NCBI GenBank assembly: GCA_049841135.1
Contig: JASGHK010000001.1
Coordinates: 1,178,001 to 1,242,000, forward strand
Length of the DNA: 64,000 nucleotides
Origin: JACRCT01 sp049841135
GTDB lineage: Bacteria > Myxococcota > Myxococcia > Myxococcales > UBA5297
Direction: 5' to 3'
Part shown: one piece after another, positions 1-11,839 of the stretch
Numbering within the stretch: position 1 is the first letter of the stretch
Layout: each line of letters begins with the position of its first letter
Program-made: the position numbers and the translations under genes
Notes under the pieces: model-generated
Told to the model about the DNA's origin: nothing
The model's database searches: none
Seen by the model: only the letters and a program-made list of their open reading frames with translations

Positions 1-650
1 TGGCCGCGCGCACCAGCGGCTTCTTCGACTGGGGCCTGCCCGGGGTGGCCTGGGACGACCCGCGGCTGGACATGGACGACCAGGGCGACAAGTCGCTCTT
101 GGAGATCGTCTCGCTCAACTACCCGCAGCTCGACCCGGCCTGCCGCCACGCTCGCTGCACCTACGACGTCTACGTGCACTTCTTCAAGGACTGGCGCGCA
201 GCCTCCTACTCCGCGCCGGCCTGCCCCGGCCGTCCCTGCCAGGGCGGCACGGCGTGCGGCTGCCCGGAGATCGGCGCGGGCCGCGACTCGGTCTGCGTCT
301 CGGGGCGCTGCGTCACCCCGGTGCGGCCCGCGGTGAAGCTCTTCCTGCAGCCGACGCCGACCAAGCCCGGCGCGGCGCTCGAGGTTCCGGCCAAGGGCGA
401 GGACTTCAGCCTTCCCGGGCCGTGTGTGCTCTGGCACGTGGCGCGAGTCCAGTGGCCGTCGCTCGACGAGCTGTACAAGGACCCGCAAGCGGCGCCGGTG
501 GTCGAGGAGGTCGGAACGCCCGGCCAGCGCGAGCTCTCCTTCTGGGGTTCGCTCGCGCCGCAGTCGCTCTCCTGCGCCCCGAACACGCCTCCGGGGACGC
601 CGCCGCTGGACGTGACCTTCCTGCCCGGCACGGTGCCGTCCTACCCGTAG
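1..650 (+). CDS. Partial Cys-rich, probably exported protein (5' end outside window)
   Basis: An open frame runs from the first complete codon (position 3) to a TAG at 648-650, so the true start lies upstream; the GTG at 45 is just an internal valine. About 216 residues are visible. A central patch holds eight cysteines within about 32 residues (from ACPGRPC to CVSGRC), which suggests a disulfide-rich extracellular knot. It is flanked by Pro-rich low-complexity stretches. I do not recognise the family. The next gene starts 51 bases downstream. Confidence 0.6.
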   Translation, partial: AARTSGFFDWGLPGVAWDDPRLDMDDQGDKSLLEIVSLNYPQLDPACRHARCTYDVYVHFFKDWRAASYSAPACPGRPCQGGTACGCPEIGAGRDSVCVSGRCVTPVRPAVKLFLQPTPTKPGAALEVPAKGEDFSLPGPCVLWHVARVQWPSLDELYKDPQAAPVVEEVGTPGQRELSFWGSLAPQSLSCAPNTPPGTPPLDVTFLPGTVPSYP

Positions 651-701
651 CCGTCGGCGCGGCCTCTCCGCGCTCCGGTGGGCTTCTGCTAGGTTGCCGG
701 C

Positions 702-1061
702 ATGGCCATGCCGGCAAAGAAGAAGGCGCAGAAGCCCACCGCGCTGGAGCGCCGCGTCGCCGCCTGCTTCCGCTACGAAGGCCCCGAGGCGGAGCGCAGC
801 CGCAAGGTCGCGGCGAACAAGCTCCCCAAGGCCGTGGCGCCGGCGCTGCTCACGGCCAAGAAGGAAGTCATCCGCGGCGACGGCGACCCGGAGTGGCTGG
901 AGTTCGAGGGCTTCTACGCGCTGCTCGGTCTGCGCAACCGCAAGACCTTCGCCTGGGCCGTCTTCGCCGCCGACCGGCACATCAACTACACCTGGGGCCG
1001 GTACATCGCGTTCACGCCGACCGGGCGGCGAATCTGCGACCGGCTGGAGGTCGGAGATTGA
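702..1061 (+). CDS. Small basic hypothetical protein
   Basis: 119 residues with a Lys/Arg/Ala-rich start (MAMPAKKKAQK) and a mixed alpha/beta body containing aromatic motifs (WLEFEGFYALLG, WAVFAADRHINYTWG). There is no signal peptide, membrane segment or recognised domain. Its TGA stop overlaps the TTG start of the following sigma-factor gene by four bases (TTGA), which argues for translational coupling and a shared operon. The role is unknown. A second ATG (708) is nearby, but the first gives the longer product. Confidence 0.6.
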   Translation: MAMPAKKKAQKPTALERRVAACFRYEGPEAERSRKVAANKLPKAVAPALLTAKKEVIRGDGDPEWLEFEGFYALLGLRNRKTFAWAVFAADRHINYTWGRYIAFTPTGRRICDRLEVGD

Positions 1062-1864
1062 GCGAGGTCCCCGCCGCTGCGCTCGCGCTCGCCCGCCAGG
1101 CCTTGCAGGCCCAGGCGGACCTCGGGCTCGACGAAACGGCGCTGGCCGCGCACCTGGCACGGCACCCCGACGCCCTGCCCGCGCACGCCGCGGATCTCGC
1201 GCTCGCCTTCGCGTGCATCAAGGGGCTGCCCAAGGCGACGGAGGAGCTCGATCGGCGCATCCGCTCGGGCCCGCTCGCCGCCGTGGCTCGGCAGCTGGCG
1301 GGACGGGTCGCCGCTGAGGAGATCCACGGCCGGCTCCTGCAGCGGCTGCTGATGGCCGAAGGCGAGCGTCCGGCCAAGATCGCGGAGTACTCCGGCAAGG
1401 GTCCGCTCGATGGCTGGCTGCACGCCGTCGCCTACCGGGTTGCGCTCAACGTGGCGACCCCGGCCGCGCGGGAAGTCCCGCTCGACGAGGCGCTGCTGGC
1501 GGACGGCGGGCCGGCGACGGGCAACGCCGAGCTCGACCTGCTGCGCGAGCGCTTCCGGGCCCAGTTCCGGCAGGCGGTGCGCGCCGCGGTGGCCTCGCTC
1601 TCGGCACGGGACCGGACCGTGCTGCGCCTGTCGGTGATGGAGGGGCTGAGCATCGATGAGCTCGGCCGGACCTTCCGGGTGCACCGCGCCACTGTCGCCC
1701 GGTGGATCGCCGCGGCCCGCGAACAGATCGTGGAGCGGACCCGACAAGTCCTGCGCGACGAGCTGAAGCTGCAGGCCAGCGAGCTCGACAGCCTGATGGG
1801 CGTCGCCGGAAGCCAGCTCGACGCCAGCCTCGGCAGATTCCTCAAGGATCCGGAGCGTCCGTAG
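1058..1864 (+). CDS. Sigma-70-family sigma factor of the Myxococcales type
   Basis: 268 residues from a TTG overlapping the upstream stop. The middle (about residues 105-135) contains a region 2-like segment, YSGKGPLDGWLHAVAYRVAL. The C-terminus (about 175-225) is a clear region 4 helix-turn-helix: LSARDRTVLRLSVMEGLSIDELG, then a recognition helix in VHRATVARWIAAARE. The long helical N-terminus with a short degenerate region 2 resembles the Myxococcales-restricted sigma family (TIGR03001-like) that often sits beside Ser/Thr kinase genes. Targets are unknown. Its 3' end overlaps the convergent frameshifted gene by 23 bases. Confidence 0.75.
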   Translation: MSEVPAAALALARQALQAQADLGLDETALAAHLARHPDALPAHAADLALAFACIKGLPKATEELDRRIRSGPLAAVARQLAGRVAAEEIHGRLLQRLLMAEGERPAKIAEYSGKGPLDGWLHAVAYRVALNVATPAAREVPLDEALLADGGPATGNAELDLLRERFRAQFRQAVRAAVASLSARDRTVLRLSVMEGLSIDELGRTFRVHRATVARWIAAAREQIVERTRQVLRDELKLQASELDSLMGVAGSQLDASLGRFLKDPERP

Positions 1865-2879
1865 GGAGCGGCGGCCCGAGCCCGAGCGAGGCCATCAGCC
1901 GACGCGCCTCCAACTCGCACCCCGAACGCAGGCAGAAGTCCCAGTAGGCCTCCACCATCGACGGCGAAGTGTTCCCACCGAGGAGCTGGCCTTCCGCGAA
2001 CTCTCTCAGCTGCACCTGCTGCAGGTCCTGCCCCAGCGATTGCCGGATGAACGCCTCGGGCGCAGCAGCGACCTCGCCGATCTCGTCGATCTTCGTCGAA
2101 GGAGCTGCCGCCGTGGTCGACGCGATGCGCTCTGGGGCGCCCGTGAACGCATAGTCGACGTCGCGGAAGGCGTAGAACTCCTTGCCGGCGACGACCAGCG
2201 GCGGTGGTGGTGGGGCGGTCGCAAGGTCCGACCGCGAGTAAATCCGCTCTTCGAGGTAGAGCGGCCGAGCGCCGAGGACCACGTACACGAAGTAGCTGTT
2301 GCGCAGGAACCGCTCGTAGAACCCGTTGGAGATCGGATCTCCCGGCTTCGCTCGACTCCGTTCGCGAGCCGCATTCGGACTGGGTGAGTTCCCTCCGGCA
2401 CGTAGAACTGCTGGCGCGCCCCAGGAGCGACCCGAAGCGTCCGCCCCGCCAGCTCGAGAGTGGCCTCGAACCTCGAGGGATTGATGACGAACAGCGGCTG
2501 GAATTGGCGCAGGGCGAGGGTCGCCGAGCCGAGGACCACCAAGACGCTTCCGAGCCCGACGAGGAGCCCCTTCCAACTCTTCGTCGCCGGCGCCCGTGAC
2601 CCATCCTCCGGCGCTGCTTCGTCTGGCATGGCCTCCAGCGGCCAGGAGGGGCTGTCCGGTGAATCGCGCCGGACGGCCAGCACCCTCGGGCCATCCTCCC
2701 GCTCCAGAAGGAGTACCTCGACCGGCGCGCCCTCCGTCCATTCGCCTGGAGGAGCGGGGACTGCAATCTCACTCTCGAGGCTCGGGGAGTTCGAGAACGA
2801 GCGTCGCGGAGTCGGACTCGGAGACCGTCGCCTTGAGACGGCGAGTGCCTGGGCTGTCCCACGGAATCTTGGTGCTCAT
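1842..2879 (-). pseudogene. Single-pass membrane protein broken by two compensating frameshifts
   Basis: Reading from ATG 2879, frame 1 gives MSTKIPWDSPGTRRLKATV... and stops at 2769-2771. Good coding resumes in another frame (SEIAVPAPPGEW..., about 2768 to 2345), including a transmembrane helix (GLLVGLGSVLVVLGSATLAL). It returns to frame 1 near 2345 (KPGDPISNGFYERF...) and ends at 1842. The two shifts cancel, so a single-base error at each point in an otherwise intact gene of about 345 residues explains everything. The alternative is a decaying gene. The product has an acidic cytoplasmic N-terminus, one membrane span and a large periplasmic domain of unknown function. No known family is recognised. 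Confidence 0.6.
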
Positions 2880-3026
2880 TGGGCTGATCAGCTTACCCGT
2901 TCGCCTGCCGCCACATGCCGGTTTTGCCCGTGGTATCCACGCCTTGCACCTCGCCGTGCGACTTCCGGCCTCAGCCCCCTGTCCTTCTCGGCGAGGCGGT
3001 CAACAGCGCGGCCGCGGGAGCCCACC

Positions 3027-4004
3027 ATGCGTCGACTGATAGCCCTTCTGACCTTCGGCCTGCTCTTCGCCGCGTGCGGGGCCGAGCCTTCGCCGGTGCT
3101 CCCCGAGCCCGGTCTCGACGCCTCGGTTGCCGCCGCCCCGGACGCAGCCGAGCGTCCCGCTGCACCGGACGCCACGGTCGTCGTCGCCCCGGATGCCAGC
3201 GAGCCGCCGACGCCCAACCTGCGGGTCATGACCTGGAACACCGAGAACTTCTTCGACGACCAGGACGATCCGGCCAAGGAAGACACGGTGGTCAGCACCG
3301 AAGAGATGGAGGCCAAGGTCGCGGCGCTGGCCAAGGTCATCGGCGCGCAGTCGCCCGACGTCGTCGCCTTGCAGGAGGTCGAGAACGAGACGGTGCTGCG
3401 AAAGCTCGCTGACGCCACCGGCCTGCCCAACATCGCGCTCGTGCGCTCCTACGACTTCCGCGGCATCAACGTCGCCGTGGCCACGCGGCTGCCCATCACC
3501 AAGACCGTCAGCCACCTGGGCGAGAAGTTCTGGGCGCCGGACGGAAGCGGGCCGTACCGCTGGGCCCGCGACTGCCTCGAGGTCCACCTCGCCGCGCCCG
3601 GAGGCCGCGAGCTCGTCGTGCTCGTCAACCACCAGACCTCCCAGCTCGACACCTCCACCGGCGACCAGAAGCGCCAGGCGCAGGCCGGCCGCGCGCGCTC
3701 CATCGCCAACGACTTGCGCTCCCGGGCCCCCTCGACGGCGGTCATCATCGCCGGCGACATGAACGACGAGCCCAGCGCCGCCTCTGTCGGCCTCTATCTC
3801 GACGGCGGCGCCTTCGTGGACGTCGCCACCGACATCCCCGAAGCCGAGCGCTACACCTACGTGTGGCAGACGCCGCGCCGGTACGACTACCTGCTGCCCG
3901 ACTCCGAGACCGCCACCACGCGGACCGCAGTGACCATCCTGCACGGCGAGGACGTGAAGGCCGCCTCGGACCACTCACCCCTGATGGCGGACTTCCTCTT
4001 CTGA
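3027..4004 (+). CDS. Lipoprotein of the endonuclease/exonuclease/phosphatase family
   Basis: 325 residues. The N-terminus is a lipoprotein signal (MRRLIALLTFGLLFAAC, Cys17), then a low-complexity Ala/Pro/Asp linker to about residue 60. The rest is an EEP (DNase I-like) fold with all hallmarks visible: MTWNTENFF, the metal-binding LQEVEN, the HQTSQ region, GDMNDEPS and a terminal SDHSPL. Such enzymes cleave phosphodiester or phosphomonoester bonds in nucleic acids, phospholipids or inositol phosphates; the substrate here cannot be told. It is probably anchored to the cell envelope. ATG 3027 is chosen because the frame upstream is shadow sequence and the lipobox follows directly. Confidence 0.82.
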   Translation: MRRLIALLTFGLLFAACGAEPSPVLPEPGLDASVAAAPDAAERPAAPDATVVVAPDASEPPTPNLRVMTWNTENFFDDQDDPAKEDTVVSTEEMEAKVAALAKVIGAQSPDVVALQEVENETVLRKLADATGLPNIALVRSYDFRGINVAVATRLPITKTVSHLGEKFWAPDGSGPYRWARDCLEVHLAAPGGRELVVLVNHQTSQLDTSTGDQKRQAQAGRARSIANDLRSRAPSTAVIIAGDMNDEPSAASVGLYLDGGAFVDVATDIPEAERYTYVWQTPRRYDYLLPDSETATTRTAVTILHGEDVKAASDHSPLMADFLF

Positions 4005-4224
4005 GCTGGGCCATCGATAGAGGCAGGAGCGCAGGGAACCAGTTCGTGTCCTGGCGCGGGCGCGGTGGGTCCGTTCGGACGGAGACCACGATTGAGAAGA
4101 TGAGTCGACGATTCAAACCATACTCATGTTTCGAATCGTCGCTTTCGGCTCACGAGACACCTCGCCTCACACCTCGATTCGCGGGCCGCTTGACCGCGCC
4201 CGACGGCCCGGGCTCAATCGGCCC

Positions 4225-5280
4225 ATGTCCGTCGCCAGCGAGAGCTCGCTGCTGCGAGAGACGGCGCGAGGCCTGCTCGCGCCGCGCAGGCTGGTCCCCA
4301 TCCTGCTGGTCAGCGTCCCGCTGGTCATCGCGCAGCACTACCTGAGCGCGCCGCCCGCCGCCGTGCTCATCGGCGTCGCGCTCTGCCTGGCCTTCGTCGT
4401 CGTCGCCCCGGTCTCCTGGCGCGTGCTCCTCCCCGACAGCCTGGACAGCCCGGCGCCGCTGGTCCGGCTGGCGCTCTACGGCGTGGTCGGAGCAGGCACG
4501 GTCCTCATCATCGGCGCGGCCCTCCCTAGAATCTTTGGAGTGGGCGTGACGCTCATGACTTCCCGGCCGAGCCTGGCCGTGAGCGCCGCGCTCTTCCTGG
4601 TCGGAGGCTGGGGCCTGGGGCGCGACATCGACTTCGAGCACCGGCTGGCGCGCGAGCGCTCGCGTTCGAACGCGCTGGCCCTCGAGGCGGAGCGGGCGCA
4701 GCTGCTCGCGCTGCGGGCGCACCTCGATCCCCACTTCCTCTTCAACACGCTCAACTGCATCGCCGAGTGGTGCCGCGAGGACGGCGAGGTCGCCGAGAAG
4801 GCGGTGTTGCAGCTCTCCGCGATGCTGCGCGCGGTGCTCGCCGGCGCGAAGGCCGCCACCTGGCCGCTGCGCGAGGAGCTCGAGCTGGCACGGACGCTCT
4901 TCGCGCTCCACCGGTTGCGCGACCCGGCGCGCTTCGAGCTCGCCTTCGAGGCCAATCCCGCGGTGCTCGGAATCCCGGTCCCGCCACTCATCCTCCTGCC
5001 GCTCGCCGAGAACTCCGTCACGCACGGGCCGGCTGCGGGGCACTCGGGGCCGCTCTCGCTGCAGGCCCGGCGCGAGGGCGACCGGGTCTTCCTCGCCCTG
5101 GAGAACCCCGGCGAGTACCAGGGCCCGCGGGCCGGCGGCTCGGGCCTGGAGACCGTCGAGCGCCGGCTGGTCCTCGCGTACCGCGGCGCGGCTCGCCTCG
5201 CCCTCACCGCCCTGCCCGGCCGCACCCGGCTGGAGCTCGAGCTTCCTGCAGCCGGCCCCGCCCCAGGAGGACCGACGTGA
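4225..5280 (+). CDS. LytS/YehU-type sensor histidine kinase
   Basis: 351 residues. Four hydrophobic segments fill residues about 22-140, followed by a short coiled coil (EHRLARERSRSNALALEAERAQ). The His_kinase (PF06580) motif HLDPHFLFNTLN carries the likely phospho-accepting His170. An N-box (LLPLAENSVTHG) and a glycine box (GSGLETVERRL) give the ATP-binding part. The start at ATG 4225 keeps the first membrane helix close to the N-terminus; an in-frame ATG at 4126 would add an uncharged, poorly coding leader. Its TGA overlaps the GTG of the response-regulator gene (GTGA), so the two form a coupled two-component pair. Confidence 0.85.
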   Translation: MSVASESSLLRETARGLLAPRRLVPILLVSVPLVIAQHYLSAPPAAVLIGVALCLAFVVVAPVSWRVLLPDSLDSPAPLVRLALYGVVGAGTVLIIGAALPRIFGVGVTLMTSRPSLAVSAALFLVGGWGLGRDIDFEHRLARERSRSNALALEAERAQLLALRAHLDPHFLFNTLNCIAEWCREDGEVAEKAVLQLSAMLRAVLAGAKAATWPLREELELARTLFALHRLRDPARFELAFEANPAVLGIPVPPLILLPLAENSVTHGPAAGHSGPLSLQARREGDRVFLALENPGEYQGPRAGGSGLETVERRLVLAYRGAARLALTALPGRTRLELELPAAGPAPGGPT

Positions 5281-6098
5281 CCGCCCCGCTTCGCGTGCTG
5301 ATCGCCGACGACGAGCTGATGGCGCGCCGGCGCTTGAGGCGGCTTCTCGAGGGCTTGCCGGAGGTGGAGGTCTGCGCCGAGTGCGCCGATGGCCCGCAGG
5401 TGCTGCGCGAAGCGGCGACGAGCGAGGCCGACGTGCTGCTGCTCGACATCCAGATGTCGGGCCTCGACGGGGTCGAGACCGTGCGACGGCTGGGGCCCGG
5501 TGGACCGACGGTCATCTTCTGCACGGCGCACTCGGAGCACGCGGTCGACGCGTTCGAGGTAGGCGCGGTCGACTACCTGCTCAAGCCCATCGACGCGCCG
5601 CGCCTCGAGAAGGCCCTGGAGCGGGTGCGCTCGCGCCTGGCGCTGCGCAAGTTCCGCGACCAGCAGGCGCGGCAGAGGAAGCCCGCCGAGCTCCGGCGCC
5701 TGCCCATCTCCACGCGCCAGGGGATCGTGCTCGTCGACCCGCTGACCATCAGCCACGCCCTCCTCGACGGCGAGCTGGTGACCATCGCCACGAGCCAGGG
5801 CGACTACCTGACCGATTCGCCCCTCCAGGAGCTGGAGGAGCGGCTGCCTGCGACCTTCATGCGCGTGCACCGCCGCGCGCTGCTCAACCTGGAGAAGGTG
5901 GTGCGGCTCGAGCCCGCCGACACCGGCGGCTTCGTGGCGCGCACCGAGCGCGGCGACGGCGTGCAGGTGTCGCGGCAGGCGGCGCGCGAGCTGCGGCGGA
6001 TGCTGGGGCTGCGCGCCGCCCCCGACTCGGAAGACTCCGTCGGAGGCGCAGCGGAGCGGCCGACGAAGTCGTCTGCCAAAGACGAGCGCGAGGAGTAG
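5277..6098 (+). CDS. LytTR-family response regulator
   Basis: 273 residues from GTG 5277. The receiver domain (about 1-120) has the acidic pair D11/D12, phospho-acceptor D57 in LLLDIQMSGLDG, and the switch lysine in YLLKPID. Residues about 145-250 form a LytTR DNA-binding domain (TRQGIVLVDPLTI..., ATFMRVHRRALLNLEKV). It is the cognate partner of the kinase that overlaps it. The last 25 residues are a charged tail. Target promoters are unknown. An inverted-repeat element begins four bases after the stop and may terminate the transcript. Confidence 0.88.
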   Translation: MTAPLRVLIADDELMARRRLRRLLEGLPEVEVCAECADGPQVLREAATSEADVLLLDIQMSGLDGVETVRRLGPGGPTVIFCTAHSEHAVDAFEVGAVDYLLKPIDAPRLEKALERVRSRLALRKFRDQQARQRKPAELRRLPISTRQGIVLVDPLTISHALLDGELVTIATSQGDYLTDSPLQELEERLPATFMRVHRRALLNLEKVVRLEPADTGGFVARTERGDGVQVSRQAARELRRMLGLRAAPDSEDSVGGAAERPTKSSAKDEREE

Positions 6099-6101
6099 CC
6101 G

Positions 6102-6474
6102 CAGCCCACTTTAGTGGCCTTCGTGCAGATAGCCGGGGGCATTCAGCCCCCGGTTTGCTGATCAGTGGAGGCACGGTGCAGATGCTACGCGAGCACCCCG
6201 AGCCCCCGGCGCGCTGGGCAGCGTTGGCCGCGCGCACCTGCCGGGTTCGAGCGCGACCTGGTCGAGCGGTATGGCTTGCCGCGGGTGGAGTGTGGAGGGC
6301 TTAGACGACCGCGCCGCCGCGGACGCGCAGGACGTCGGTGCGCAGCGGCGCCATCTCGTTGATGGGCGCGCCGGCGAAGATCGAGGTTCGGAAGGTAGAC
6401 AGCCAGGGGCGCCGGATGGAGACCGGGGGCTGAAGGCCCCCGGCTATCTGCACGAAGGCCACTGAAGTGGGCTG
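6102..6474. repeat. Inverted-repeat element with 53-bp arms
   Basis: The arms 6102-6154 and 6422-6474 are reverse complements, matching at 51 of 53 positions. Each arm itself contains a GC hairpin (CCGGGGGC...CAGCCCCCGG). The 267-bp interior has no convincing gene; on the minus strand, 6301-6420 could be a coding remnant (ending VRGGAVV) that I cannot identify. The structure resembles a MITE-like or REP-doublet element lying between two convergent transcription units, and it may act as a bidirectional terminator. The rest of 6099-6518 holds nothing else. Confidence 0.7.
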
Positions 6475-6518
6475 GCCCCCGGCACTCCAGCCTGGAGTTG
6501 CTGCCGAGCGTCGCGGGC

Positions 6519-7136
6519 CTACCGCCGCGGCGGCTGCACCACGTGCCACACCGCCTCGTAGAAGCTCGTCGCTCCCCGGTGGTCCGGCCGCGTGCCCAGG
6601 AAGAACGGCGCGTCGACGGTCGCCACGCCGTAGAACGGCCGCAGGTACCAGGCCGCTTGGCCGCCGACGAGCAGCGACAGCGCCAGCCAGGACCCGACGA
6701 CCAGCAGGCTGCGGTGCACCCCGAGCGCGTGACGCTCCAGCACCTCCCGGGCCTGCCGGACCAGCGCCAGCGCGCCGCTGACCGCGATGAAGAGCACGTT
6801 GAGCCCCAGGAAGAGCGGGTACTCGTTCAGGCCGTTCGCATCGGGCCGCTCGAGCGTCAGTGCCAGCAGCAGGCACGCAGGGCTGAGCGAGGCGAGCAGC
6901 ACGGCGAGGTCGTGGAAGATGCGCGCCGCCAGCCGCTGCACCTCGGCGAACCCGAACGAGCGGGACACGAACTGGGCGCACACGAACCAGGCGATGCTGC
7001 AGACGAGGCAGGTGAGCACCAGCAGCAGCGGGAACTTCACCAGGTTGCGCAGCGCGAACTTGAGGCTGTGGACGCTTCCCGCCGAGAAGCCGTAGGCAGC
7101 GGAGGCCAGCACCGCGGCGCCGGCCAGGCGCTTCAC
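6519..7136 (-). CDS. Polytopic membrane protein, second of a pair
   Basis: 205 residues from GTG 7136, which overlaps the expected TGA of the upstream partner (GTGA). It has about five hydrophobic helices (AGAAVLASAAYGF, LLLVLTCLVCSIAWFV, LAVLLASLSPACLLLAL, YPLFLGLNVLFIAVSG, SLLVVGSWLALSLLVGG) and a short periplasmic tail. No family is recognised with confidence. The pairing with a similar membrane protein suggests a two-subunit transporter-like or envelope complex. In the sequence as given, this frame is fused to the upstream gene because of an apparent frameshift near 7190. Confidence 0.6.
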   Translation of the reverse strand: MKRLAGAAVLASAAYGFSAGSVHSLKFALRNLVKFPLLLVLTCLVCSIAWFVCAQFVSRSFGFAEVQRLAARIFHDLAVLLASLSPACLLLALTLERPDANGLNEYPLFLGLNVLFIAVSGALALVRQAREVLERHALGVHRSLLVVGSWLALSLLVGGQAAWYLRPFYGVATVDAPFFLGTRPDHRGATSFYEAVWHVVQPPRR

Positions 7137-7844
7137 GACGCGACCCCGAGGGTCGTGGCCATGCGCGCGGTGATGAAGACCAGCAGACCGATCCGAGATC
7201 GCCACGAGCACGAAGAGCCCGCCCTTCGACACCTGCAGGTTCGCGTGGGCCAGGCAGCGGCCGAGCTGGACGATGCCCAGCGCCAAGGAGGTCGCGAGGA
7301 GCGCATTCGAGAGCTGGCCCGTCGCGCTCAATCCGCCGCTCGTCGTCAGGGCCACGAAGCCCAGGATCGGCGAGAAGCCCAGGCAGAAGATGCCCGCCGT
7401 CGCCGAAACGACCAGGGTGATGGCCAGCGCCTGCGCGAGCGTCAGCCGGAAGCCCAGGTACTGCGCGAAGACGTAGAGCGACGGAAAGCAGATGAGGACC
7501 GACCCGGTGAAGAGCACGGCGATCTTCCAGAACCCGGCGATGGGCGGCACGGCGCCGTAGGGAATGGCCATCACCAGGCTCGCTGCGGCGAGCGCGAGCA
7601 GCAGCGGCATCAGGTGGCGCTGCTCGACGACGTTGCTCATCAGCCGCTCGCGCTGGCCGAGGATCTGCTCGACGAGCAGGTGGGGCTTGAGCCAGACCGC
7701 ACGGAGCTCCTCGGCCGAGAGCGGCGGCGCGGGCGGCCGCGGCGCCGCCGTCCCCGCAACCGAGTGGTGGCGCGCGGTGACCCTGGGCAGATCGCAGCTC
7801 GGCTCTTGGCTGGGCCCCTTCGACCGTTCTTGGCTGTCGCTCAT
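7133..7844 (-). pseudogene. Polytopic membrane protein, first of a pair (apparent frameshift)
   Basis: From ATG 7844 the product has a Pro-rich cytoplasmic leader, then about five membrane helices (LMPLLLALAAASLVMAI, WKIAVLFTGSVLICFP, AITLVVSATAGIFCLG and others). Near 7190 the frame changes: the frame as sequenced runs on into the downstream gene (AISDRSAGLHHR...), while the +1 frame gives a natural hydrophobic ending (IGLLVFITARMATTLGVAS) and a TGA at 7133. A single-base indel at about 7185-7200 therefore separates two real genes that overlap by four bases. No known family is recognised. Confidence 0.55.
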
Positions 7845-8008
7845 GACGTCCCTCCTCCTTCTACTTGGCTTGGGTTGGAGGGTAGTCAGCGGCGCAGGCG
7901 GAAGGCGGGCGTCCGCGCTGGCTGGCCGCCGGCGCAGGCTGAACGGCCGAAATCGACGCCTGAGCGGCGCCCCGCCACCCCCGCGCCGATCTGCTAATCC
8001 TTGAGGCG

Positions 8009-10750
<2,742 letters not shown>

Positions 10751-10843
10751 CAGGACCGCGTTCTACCCATATGATCGATGCGGGCGACTTGGTGACCGGG
10801 GTCACAAAGCGCCGGATTCCTGAGAGAGCATCCGGGGTTGCGT

Positions 10844-10916
10844 GCGGCGAGCCTCACCCCCTGACCCCCTCTCCGGCTTCGCGGAGAGGGGGAACTCGGC
10901 GCGTGAGCCTGAGGCG
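10844..10916 (+). repeat. 73-bp dispersed repeat, copy 1
   Basis: This block recurs as its reverse complement at 12524-12596 with one mismatch in 73. Its centre is a perfect hairpin (CCCTCTCCG...CGGAGAGGG) around GCTTCG. It sits just past the 3' end of the exonuclease gene, in the gap facing the kinase gene, so it may serve as a bidirectional terminator. Confidence 0.75.
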
Positions 10917-10950
10917 GATCTCCTCTTGGGGTCAGAGGCTCCCCAAGACC

Positions 10951-11829
10951 TCACGCCGCCCCGAGCGCCCAGCGCCGGGCACGGTCGAGCGCCATCTCCA
11001 CATTCCCCTCGGGCCCGAGCGTCAGCAGATAGCGCGTGACGTCGTAGAGCACGTCGCCGCGCTCCCAGACCGGCAGCGTCGGCTCGTCGAGCCCCAGCTT
11101 CTCGATGCCGCGGTTGTAGACCCGCGCGGCAAGCGTGCGCAGCTGGATGGAGTCGTAGAGGTTGTACTCGGCCAAGAGCCGCAGCGCGGCGACGTCCTTG
11201 TGCGCGTGCCAGTAGCGCCACAGGAAGATGGCATCGAGGCCGTCGACCCCGCGCAGGTGCAAGGGCCGCCCGAAGCCGAGCGAGGCCTCGATCTTCTTCA
11301 GGCCCCCGCGCCAGCCCATGCGCCGGGCGACGTGGCACAGGTCGAGGTGCAGCGCCGGCTTGGGGAAGCGCCGGCCGAAGTAGTGGGCCAGCACCGGGGC
11401 GTCGAAGTTCGTGCCGTTGAAGCTGACCCACAGTGGCCAGCGCTCCATCGCCTCCGGCAGGTCGTCGAGGTCCTTGCCGCGGAAGAAGACCTGGAAGCCG
11501 TCGGCATGGAAGAGGCTCGCGACCGTGGGCTCGCCGGTCATGCCCTCGGTCTCGATGTCGAAGTAGACCGCTTGGTCCGCAAACTCGCCGTACAGGCGCC
11601 AGTGCTCGCGCGCGGGGACCATCGTCGCCAGCACCGCGAGGTCGCGCGCCTCGAGCGCCTTCCGCGCGTCGGCGAGGTGTCCTCGCGCCGCTTCGTCGAG
11701 CTTCTCGGAGAGAGCGACCTCGCCTCCCGGCCCGGGGAAGTCCTCCCAGCGCGCGAAGCCGTCGGCCCAGAGCATCTTCTCGCGCGACGGGCCTACGCCG
11801 CGGATGAGCTGGAAGGTCCTTTGAATCAC
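10951..11829 (-). CDS. RNase H-fold (YprB-like) exonuclease
   Basis: 292 residues from GTG 11829. The N-terminal part (MIQRTFQLIRGVGPSREKMLW) looks like a helix-hairpin segment. From about residue 80 comes the ribonuclease H-like exonuclease core (PF13482 type): Exo I VYFDIETEGM, Exo II SFNGTNFDAPVL and Exo III YNLYDSIQL, preserving the acidic metal ligands. This family is probably a 3'-5' nuclease acting on DNA or RNA ends; the precise substrate is unknown. It starts ten bases after the stop of the cytochrome b-like gene, so the two are likely co-transcribed. Confidence 0.78.
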   Translation of the reverse strand: MIQRTFQLIRGVGPSREKMLWADGFARWEDFPGPGGEVALSEKLDEAARGHLADARKALEARDLAVLATMVPAREHWRLYGEFADQAVYFDIETEGMTGEPTVASLFHADGFQVFFRGKDLDDLPEAMERWPLWVSFNGTNFDAPVLAHYFGRRFPKPALHLDLCHVARRMGWRGGLKKIEASLGFGRPLHLRGVDGLDAIFLWRYWHAHKDVAALRLLAEYNLYDSIQLRTLAARVYNRGIEKLGLDEPTLPVWERGDVLYDVTRYLLTLGPEGNVEMALDRARRWALGAA

Positions 11830-11839
11830 GCAACGACTT

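Noticed and set aside
6301..6420. Possible gene remnant inside the inverted-repeat element (minus strand, ending VRGGAVV)
   Set aside because: The short segment reads like protein but has no start, ribosome site or recognisable family; kept only as a note in the repeat entry.
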